Shown piece after piece: positions 1 to 4,154 of a DNA stretch of 7,350 nt. Position 1 is the first letter of the stretch, and each line of letters begins with the position of its first letter. Source of the DNA: CAYLNM01 sp964385045. Its GTDB lineage: Bacteria; Planctomycetota; Phycisphaerae; Phycisphaerales; SM1A02. A program made the translations under genes and the position numbers. The stretch spans positions 1 to 7,350 of the forward strand of contig CAYLNM010000191.1 of assembly GCA_964385045.1 (NCBI GenBank), given 5' to 3'. The notes below the pieces were generated by a model. The model saw only the letters and a list, made by a program, of their open reading frames with translations, did no database searches and had not been told where the DNA came from.

Positions 1-150
1 CGGGAGGCCCGGCGGTCCCGGCTCCGGGGCGTCCCGCGCCGCCCGGGAGGCCCGGCGGTCCCGGCTCCGGGGCGTCCCGCGCCGCCCGGGAGGCCCGGCG
101 GTCCCGGCTCCGGGGCGTCCCGCGCCGCCCGGGAGGCCCGGTGGTCGCGG
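1..150. repeat. 43-bp GC-rich tandem repeat array, cut by the window edge
   Basis: Three identical 43-bp units lie head to tail at 1-43, 44-86 and 87-129. A fourth partial copy at 130-150 matches the first 21 bases of the unit with two changes (at 142 and 147). The unit begins CGGGAGGCCCGG. Within each unit, bases 1-10 can pair with bases 27-36 (one internal mismatch), so every copy could fold into a stem with a 16-base loop. A unit of 43 is not a multiple of three, so the array is unlikely to be coding. The array starts at the first base of the window, so its true length is unknown. The perfect identity of the three copies suggests recent expansion or ongoing homogenisation. Confidence 0.95.
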
Positions 151-346
151 CCCCCGACGCACGCCGGTCTCGGGGAACGGCCCCGGGCTCCCGGGCTCGC
201 GGCAGCGGCACCGACCGTTCGCACCGCCGGGGCCCGGGCGGCGAATCAGGGCGACGTCGGGCGCCCCGCCGGGAAACCGCGCGGGAATGCCCGGGGGTCG
301 CGCCCGAGGCCCTTGTCGGGAGCGGCCCGAGCCACCACCATGGCCC

Positions 347-388
347 CGAATCATTCCTCCGGCCGCATGCGGTCCGAGGGAGGATTCG
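347..388 (+). promoter_or_regulatory. Imperfect 42-nt hairpin just upstream of a Shine-Dalgarno sequence
   Basis: Bases 347-359 (CGAATCATTCCTC) pair with 376-388 (GAGGGAGGATTCG). This gives 11 Watson-Crick pairs, one possible G-U pair (355/380) and one mismatch (353/382). The interior can continue the stem: 361-362 pair with 374-375, and 363-365 pair with 370-372, around a four-base loop at 366-369. The structure is more AT-rich than its surroundings and ends two bases before the purine-rich ribosome-binding site at 390-397. It could be a 5' leader structure controlling access to that site, a protein-binding dyad in DNA, or a terminator of something upstream. There is no T-tract. The pairing is seen directly; the function is inference. 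Confidence 0.5.
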
Positions 389-389
389 T

Positions 390-397
390 GGAGGAGG
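390..397 (+). promoter_or_regulatory. Strong Shine-Dalgarno sequence for the 404 start
   Basis: GGAGGAGG lies six bases before the ATG at 404, which is near-ideal spacing. It is as good a match to the anti-Shine-Dalgarno sequence as those of the two large plus-strand genes, and it is better spaced than that of the 710 gene (14 bases). It is the main reason to consider the short ORF at 404-559 real. Confidence 0.45.
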
Positions 398-403
398 AAC
401 GAG

Positions 404-559
404 ATGAGGGCAGGCACGAGGAGCCGTCGCCGTCGGGCGCCGCGCCGTCACCACCTCCGGGTGGCGTCGGTCGCGTTCGTCGGACGTGCGCCGTCGGAGA
501 CCCCGGCGGCCGCGGCGGGTGCCATGGCCCTCGGCGGCGATCGGCGCACGGACGGCTGA
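404..559 (+). CDS. Candidate small ORF, 51 aa, arginine-rich, unknown function
   Basis: I do not recognise this product. The ATG at 404 is preceded by a well-spaced GGAGGAGG, and the TGA at 557-559 overlaps the left arm of an inverted repeat that could serve as a terminator. The N-terminal 19 residues are strongly basic (SRRRRAPRRHHLR). A short weakly hydrophobic stretch (VASVAFVG) follows, then an Ala/Gly-rich tail. That layout faintly resembles a crude signal peptide, but the hydrophobic core is too short to be convincing. About 84% of third codon positions are G or C by hand count. That is below the near-total G/C at third positions in the large genes here, and two AGG codons fall in the first six, so codon use does not favour coding. 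It may equally be chance in an untranslated leader. Confidence 0.25.
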   Translation: MRAGTRSRRRRAPRRHHLRVASVAFVGRAPSETPAAAAGAMALGGDRRTDG

Positions 560-590
560 CGCCCGGCGGGAGCCGCCCGGTCCGGGCGTC
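558..590 (+). terminator. Inverted repeat at the stop of the small ORF (terminator-like or operator-like)
   Basis: GACGCCCGG (558-566) is a perfect reverse complement of CCGGGCGTC (582-590). A second short stem (567-570 with 576-579) can stack inside it. The left arm overlaps the stop codon of the candidate small ORF, which suits a terminator, although no T-tract follows. The same bases contain an overlapping tighter palindrome, CGCCCGG-T-CCGGGCG (574-588). A nearly identical dyad sits upstream of the second paralogue, so an operator is an alternative reading. Confidence 0.4.
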
Positions 591-688
591 CCGTCCTCAT
601 CGAGTCCCGCTCGAGTGTTCGCACGACCCTGAACGCGTCGCGGCCCGACGGTCGCGGCGGTCGTGGACGCCCACCCGCGTCCATTCAC

Positions 689-695
689 GAGGAGG
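689..695 (+). promoter_or_regulatory. Shine-Dalgarno sequence of the first paralogue, unusually distant
   Basis: GAGGAGG ends 14 bases before the ATG at 710, further than the usual 5-9. No closer in-frame ATG or GTG gives a better signal peptide. The following AAGTAGAGACC has only a weak GAG match. The start at 710 is kept because a hydrophobic signal segment follows directly in frame. Confidence 0.55.
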
Positions 696-709
696 CAGAA
701 GTAGAGACC

Positions 710-2287
710 ATGAACCACCAGCCCGAGACGGCTTCCGGGGTTCGAATCTTGGCGGCGAGCGTGCTCGCCGCCGTCATCGCCGCGTCGGCCGCGGCCGACG
801 AGGGGCCCGAGGGGCCGAGGTTCGTCGGCTTCGGCGAGCCGGTCGACCTCGGCGTCGCCGGCCCGCCCATCGACGTGGACGCCGGCGACGTGAACGGCGA
901 CGGCATCGTCGACGTCCTCGCGGCCTCCGCCGGCGGCTTCGGCACCAGCGTCCGCATCTGGCTCGGCACGCCCGACGGCGGCTTCGCGCCGCAGTCGGCG
1001 CAGGTCAGCGCCCCGACCGCGACCGTCGCGATCCGGCTCGCGGACGTCGACGCCGACGGCGCCCTCGACCTCGCGCTCGCCGACGGGAACGGCTCGGTCC
1101 TCGTCCGCTGGAACGCCGGCGACGGCTCGTTCAACGACGGCGTGGCGGTGGTCCCGGTTCCCGGCGGTCCGGTCGACCTCGACGCGGGCTCCGCCGACGG
1201 GGACGCCACCGCGGACCTCTACGTCGGCAGCGCCGACGGCACGGTCACCCTGATCCCCGGCGCGGTCGACCGCGAGCTGCAGGCCTCCGCGACCGTGCCC
1301 GTCGGCGGCGTGCCGGCCTCGATCGCGACCGGCGACTTCGACGGCGACGGCGACGACGACCTCGTGGTCGGCCTCGACAAGCTCGGGTGGGTCCGGCTGG
1401 TGCGGACCGGCGGCCGCTCGCTGCAGCCGGCGACCACGGTCACCGGCGTCGGCTCGCCCGTCGCCGTCTCCGCCGGCGACCTCGCGGGCGACCCGGCCCG
1501 GGACGACGTCGCGACGGTGACCGCCGAGGGCATGCTGATGGCGTGGGAGTCCACCGGCGGCTTCGACCTGACGCCGGTCCTCGAGACCCCGGTCGGCGTC
1601 GCCCCGTCCGACGTCCGCATCGCCGACCTCGACGAGGACGGCGACGGCGACCTGCTCGCCGCCGAGGCGCAGGAGCTCCCGCAGACCTTCCGCCTCCGCG
1701 CGTACGTGCAGGACCCGGACGGCTTCGCCGAGCTCATGCCGGTGGCCGAGGACCGGCGGATGATCGCCTTCGAGCTCGCCGACCTCGACGGCAACACGTC
1801 GCTCGACCTCGTCGGCCTCGTCGACGACGGCGAGTTCCGCCTCGTGCGGACCCGGATCAACATCACCGACATCGTGCCCCCGGGGCCCTTCGACCTCGCG
1901 TTCCCGCCCGACGGTCAGACCGGACTGCCGCGGCCGAGCGACCTGGTCTGGGAGGGCGCGACCGCGCGGCTGCGGTGGACCGAGGCGGCCGGCTTCGTCG
2001 TGACCTACCGGGTCCGCATCGCGGACAACCCGGAGATGATCGACCCCGTGATCGACGTCGACGGCCTCGAGGACGTCGTCTGGGACGTGCCGATGGGCAC
2101 GCTCGAGGGCGGCTTCACGTGGTACTGGACGGTGGAGGCCTGCTCGGCCGCCGGCGTCACCACCGCCGACCCGACGGTCGCCGAGTTCAGCCTCACCTGC
2201 CGCGAGGACCTCGACGGCAACGGCGTGATCGACGTCAACGACATCTCCCAGATCATCGAGGTGTTCGGGCAGGTCTGCGGCGGCTGA
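710..2287 (+). CDS. Secreted FG-GAP/VCBS seven-repeat propeller protein with dockerin-like C-terminus (paralogue 1)
   Basis: 525 aa. A signal peptide is likely at residues 1-29 (hydrophobic core around 12-28, Ala-rich cleavage site before DEG). Seven calcium-loop repeats of FG-GAP/VCBS type begin at about residues 60, 112, 161, 209, 257, 306 and 358, giving regular blades of 48-52 residues as in a seven-bladed beta-propeller. Loops 1, 2, 4 and 6 keep DxDxDG-like ligands (for example DFDGDGDDDL). Loops 3 (SADGDATADL) and 5 (DLAGDPARDD) look degraded. Residues 389-497 form a fibronectin-III-like domain (PPDGQTGLP... YRVRIADNPE... FTWYWTVEAC). Residues 500-511 match a dockerin-type EF-hand loop (DLDGNGVIDVND), and the protein ends VCGG. 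The only cysteines are 478, 497 and 523. Probably exported and calcium-stabilised, with a role in surface adhesion, scaffolding or ligand binding. No catalytic site is visible, and the precise function is unknown. Confidence 0.93.
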   Translation: MNHQPETASGVRILAASVLAAVIAASAAADEGPEGPRFVGFGEPVDLGVAGPPIDVDAGDVNGDGIVDVLAASAGGFGTSVRIWLGTPDGGFAPQSAQVSAPTATVAIRLADVDADGALDLALADGNGSVLVRWNAGDGSFNDGVAVVPVPGGPVDLDAGSADGDATADLYVGSADGTVTLIPGAVDRELQASATVPVGGVPASIATGDFDGDGDDDLVVGLDKLGWVRLVRTGGRSLQPATTVTGVGSPVAVSAGDLAGDPARDDVATVTAEGMLMAWESTGGFDLTPVLETPVGVAPSDVRIADLDEDGDGDLLAAEAQELPQTFRLRAYVQDPDGFAELMPVAEDRRMIAFELADLDGNTSLDLVGLVDDGEFRLVRTRINITDIVPPGPFDLAFPPDGQTGLPRPSDLVWEGATARLRWTEAAGFVVTYRVRIADNPEMIDPVIDVDGLEDVVWDVPMGTLEGGFTWYWTVEACSAAGVTTADPTVAEFSLTCREDLDGNGVIDVNDISQIIEVFGQVCGG

Positions 2288-2344
2288 GCCGCGCCGGGGC
2301 ACGGGCTGCCGCCCGGACCCCGCCCCGTCCCGTCCCGATGACCG

Positions 2345-2417
2345 GCGCACGCACCGGCCGCGTGCGCTCCCCGGCCGCCGCCGCGCATCCCGTGCGCGGC
2401 GGCGGTCGCGTGCGCCG
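2345..2417 (+). promoter_or_regulatory. Cluster of competing inverted repeats between the paralogues
   Basis: Bases 2375-2387 (CCGCCGCCGCGCA) are a perfect 13-bp reverse complement of 2393-2405 with a five-base loop, and the stem can continue through a G-U pair to 2372/2408. Upstream, GCGCACGC (2345-2352) pairs perfectly with 2360-2367. The same strand extended to 2343-2352 pairs perfectly over 10 bp with 2408-2417, enclosing the 13-bp stem. The local and long-range pairings exclude each other. Without a T-tract, a simple intrinsic terminator is not proven. Termination after paralogue 1 or an attenuator-like switch before paralogue 2 are both possible. Confidence 0.5.
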
Positions 2418-2459
2418 ACCGAGATCATCCACCCGGTCCCGGCGGGGCGGAACGGGGTC

Positions 2460-2476
2460 CGCCCGGCGTCCGGGCG
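2460..2476 (+). promoter_or_regulatory. Palindrome upstream of the second paralogue, matching one upstream of the first
   Basis: CGCCCGG (2460-2466) and CCGGGCG (2470-2476) form a perfect 7-bp inverted repeat around CGT. The same half-sites around a single T occur at 574-588, upstream of the first paralogue. The centre of this copy lies about 67 bases before the ATG at 2535. It could be a shared operator, a hairpin in the leader, or coincidence in GC-rich DNA. Confidence 0.3.
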
Positions 2477-2522
2477 ATCGATGCCCGGGGGCGCCGGGTC
2501 GATGTTCCCGGCGACTCACGCC

Positions 2523-2529
2523 AAGGAGG
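2523..2529 (+). promoter_or_regulatory. Shine-Dalgarno sequence that fixes the second paralogue's start
   Basis: AAGGAGG lies five bases before the ATG at 2535. The frame stays open upstream to another ATG at 2481, but that start has no comparable ribosome-binding site and would put 18 non-hydrophobic residues in front of the signal peptide. The start at 2535 is preferred. Confidence 0.85.
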
Positions 2530-2534
2530 CATCC

Positions 2535-4100
2535 ATGAGCACCGTGCGACGCATCGTGCCGGCCCTCGCCGGCGTCCTCGCCGCCCTCGCGGCCCCGCAC
2601 GCCCACGGGGACGCGGAGCCCGCGGGTCCCCGGTTCGTCGGCTTCGCCGACCCGATCGACGTCGGCCTCTCGGGGCCGCCCATCGGGATGGACGCCGGCG
2701 ACCTCGACGGCGACGGCCTCGTCGATCTCGTGGGGGCATCGCGGGGCGGGTTCGGCGGCACCGTGGCGATCTGGCTCGGCCGACCCGACGGGACCTTCGC
2801 CCCGCAGCCGAACCAGATCGCCGTTCCCAACGGCACCGTCGCGATCGCTCTCGCGGACCTCGACGCCGACGGCCACCTCGATCTCGTCGCGGCCGACGGC
2901 GGGGCGGCGCTGGTCCAGATCCACTGGGGTGCGGGAGCCGGCGCCTTCGAGTCCGGCCCGTCCACCGTCGGCACGCCGGCGCCGTCGACCGCGATGACGA
3001 TCGCGGACGGTGACGGCGACGGCATTCCGGACCTCGCCACCGCGCACGAGGACGGGACGGTCTCGATGCACCTGAGCCTCGGGACGCGCGACTTCGCGGC
3101 TCCCCGCACCTTCTCGGTGAACGCGATCCCCGGGTCGATCGCCGCCGGCGATCTCGACGGCGACGGCGACGACGACCTCGCGGTCGGGCTCGCGTCCGCC
3201 CCGACGATCCGGCTCGTGCGCTCGGATCCGGACGCCCTCGCCGGGGGACCGGTGCTCGCGGCCGGCAGCGGGGCGGCCGACGTGGCCATCGCCGACATCC
3301 TCGGTACGTCGCTCGCCGACGTCGCGACGGTGACCACCGAGGGCGACGTGCGGCTGTGGAACTCCGTCAGCGGATTCTCCTTCCAGTCGCCGCAGGTGTT
3401 CCCGCTCGGCATCGACGCCGCGGCGATCGCGGTCGGCGACCTCGACAACGACGGGGATCGGGAGATCGTCGTCTCCGACGGGGGGCCCGGGGAGGCGTCG
3501 AGCCGGATCCACGTGCTGGTGCAGGACGCCGACGGCTTCGCCGAGCCGATGGCGATCGAGGGGGACGAGGCGATGGTCGACCTCGTGCTGTTCGATCTCG
3601 ACGGCAACACGTCGCTGGACCTGCTGGGGCTCGTCGACGACGAGGAGTTCCGCCTCGTCCGCACCCGCATCAACGTCACCGACGTCCTGCCGCCCGGTGC
3701 GTTCGAGCTCGCGTTCCCGCAGAACGGCCAGACGGGCCTTCCGCGGCCCGAGGACCTGGTCTGGGAGGGAGCCACCGCCCGGCTGCGGTGGACCGAGGCC
3801 GCCGGCTTCACCGTGCGCTACCGCGTCCGCATCGCCGACAACCCCGAGCTCGTGGATCCCGCGGTCGACGTGGACGGCATCGAGTCCGTCACCTGGGACG
3901 TCCCGCCGGGCTCGCTCTCCTCGAGCTTCACGTGGTACTGGTCGGTCGAGGCCTGCAACGCCGCGGGCTTCACGACCGCGGCCCCGGCGGTGTCGCAGTT
4001 CACGATGACCTGCCGCGAGGACCTCGACGGCGACGGCACCATCGGCGTCGGCGACGTGCTCCAGATCCTCACCGTGTGGGGCACCGTCTGCGGCGGCTGA
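2535..4100 (+). CDS. Secreted FG-GAP/VCBS seven-repeat propeller protein with dockerin-like C-terminus (paralogue 2)
   Basis: 521 aa, collinear with the preceding gene. The signal peptide is residues 1 to about 25 (MSTVRR, hydrophobic core, cleavage near HAHG/DAE). Seven calcium-loop repeats start near residues 56, 108, 158, 206, 254, 302 and 354. Loop 3 is canonical here (DGDGDGIPDL), unlike in paralogue 1; loop 5 is degenerate (DILGTSLADV); loop 7 is DLDGNTSLDL in both. A fibronectin-III-like domain covers about 386-493. The dockerin-like loop at 496-507 keeps D496, D498, D500 and D507, but has Gly504 where paralogue 1 has Asp508. The protein ends VCGG. Cysteines are 474, 493 and 519 only, aligned with those of paralogue 1. 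By hand count, 125 of the last 168 residues are identical without gaps, while the middle blades are much more divergent. It arose by tandem duplication and is probably an exported calcium-dependent structural or adhesive protein. Its ligand is unknown. Confidence 0.93.
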   Translation: MSTVRRIVPALAGVLAALAAPHAHGDAEPAGPRFVGFADPIDVGLSGPPIGMDAGDLDGDGLVDLVGASRGGFGGTVAIWLGRPDGTFAPQPNQIAVPNGTVAIALADLDADGHLDLVAADGGAALVQIHWGAGAGAFESGPSTVGTPAPSTAMTIADGDGDGIPDLATAHEDGTVSMHLSLGTRDFAAPRTFSVNAIPGSIAAGDLDGDGDDDLAVGLASAPTIRLVRSDPDALAGGPVLAAGSGAADVAIADILGTSLADVATVTTEGDVRLWNSVSGFSFQSPQVFPLGIDAAAIAVGDLDNDGDREIVVSDGGPGEASSRIHVLVQDADGFAEPMAIEGDEAMVDLVLFDLDGNTSLDLLGLVDDEEFRLVRTRINVTDVLPPGAFELAFPQNGQTGLPRPEDLVWEGATARLRWTEAAGFTVRYRVRIADNPELVDPAVDVDGIESVTWDVPPGSLSSSFTWYWSVEACNAAGFTTAAPAVSQFTMTCREDLDGDGTIGVGDVLQILTVWGTVCGG

Positions 4101-4105
4101 CGAGG

Positions 4106-4154
4106 GCGGCGGAGGTCCCCGGGCGGCGGGTCGTCGGCCGCCCGGGGACGCCGC
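4106..4154. terminator. Bidirectional terminator-like inverted repeat between convergent genes
   Basis: GTCCCCGGGCGGC (4115-4127) is a perfect reverse complement of 4137-4149, with a nine-base loop. After a four-base bulge on the left side (4111-4114), five more pairs form between 4106-4110 and 4150-4154. The structure almost fills the 54-bp gap between the plus-strand stop at 4100 and the minus-strand stop at 4155-4157, which is where a shared terminator is expected. No T-tract is present on either side, so efficient Rho-independent termination is inferred, not shown. Confidence 0.7.

Larger units (their letters stand above)
151..709. other. Region without a convincing large gene, upstream of the first paralogue
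   Basis: No large gene is supported here. Open frames run through it in several phases, as expected at this GC content, but none has recognisable protein content. The contents I can support are listed separately: a hairpin at 347-388, a Shine-Dalgarno sequence at 390-397, a candidate 51-codon ORF at 404-559 and a dyad at 558-590. A weaker stem can form at 218-245 (TTCGC plus CGCC pairing with GGCG plus GCGAA, with a two-base bulge). I could not recognise a sigma-70-type promoter by eye. The promoter of the 710-2287 gene presumably lies between about 590 and 690. Confidence 0.6.

Noticed and set aside
1..129. Possible CRISPR array
   Set aside because: The repeats abut with no unique spacers; this is a simple tandem repeat.
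141..407. An 88-codon GTG-start ORF beginning at the end of the repeat array, with a GGGAGG four bases from its start
   Set aside because: The purine run is simply part of the 43-bp repeat unit. The protein is low-complexity Arg/Gly/Pro, and the frame runs across the 347-388 hairpin and past the better start at 404.
582..595. CCGGGCGTCCCGTC at 582-595 also occurs on the minus strand just after the stop at 6085
   Set aside because: A 14-base G/C-rich match between two spacers is plausible by chance in this composition, and nothing else around the two sites matches.
2481..2534. Upstream ATG extending the second paralogue by 18 residues
   Set aside because: It has no Shine-Dalgarno sequence, and the extension would bury the signal peptide. 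AAGGAGG directs initiation at 2535.
313..2538. A 741-codon open frame overlapping the first propeller gene in another phase
   Set aside because: Its translation is dominated by Arg, Gly, Pro and Ala with no domain signature. It runs through the obvious gene in another frame, and such long frames are a by-product of near-total G/C at third codon positions.
2253..3811. Minus-strand open frames opposite the second propeller gene
   Set aside because: The compositional bias is mirrored from the plus-strand repeats (Asp/Gly codons read in reverse), with no ribosome-binding site or motif. The plus strand has a signal peptide, seven repeats and a paralogue.
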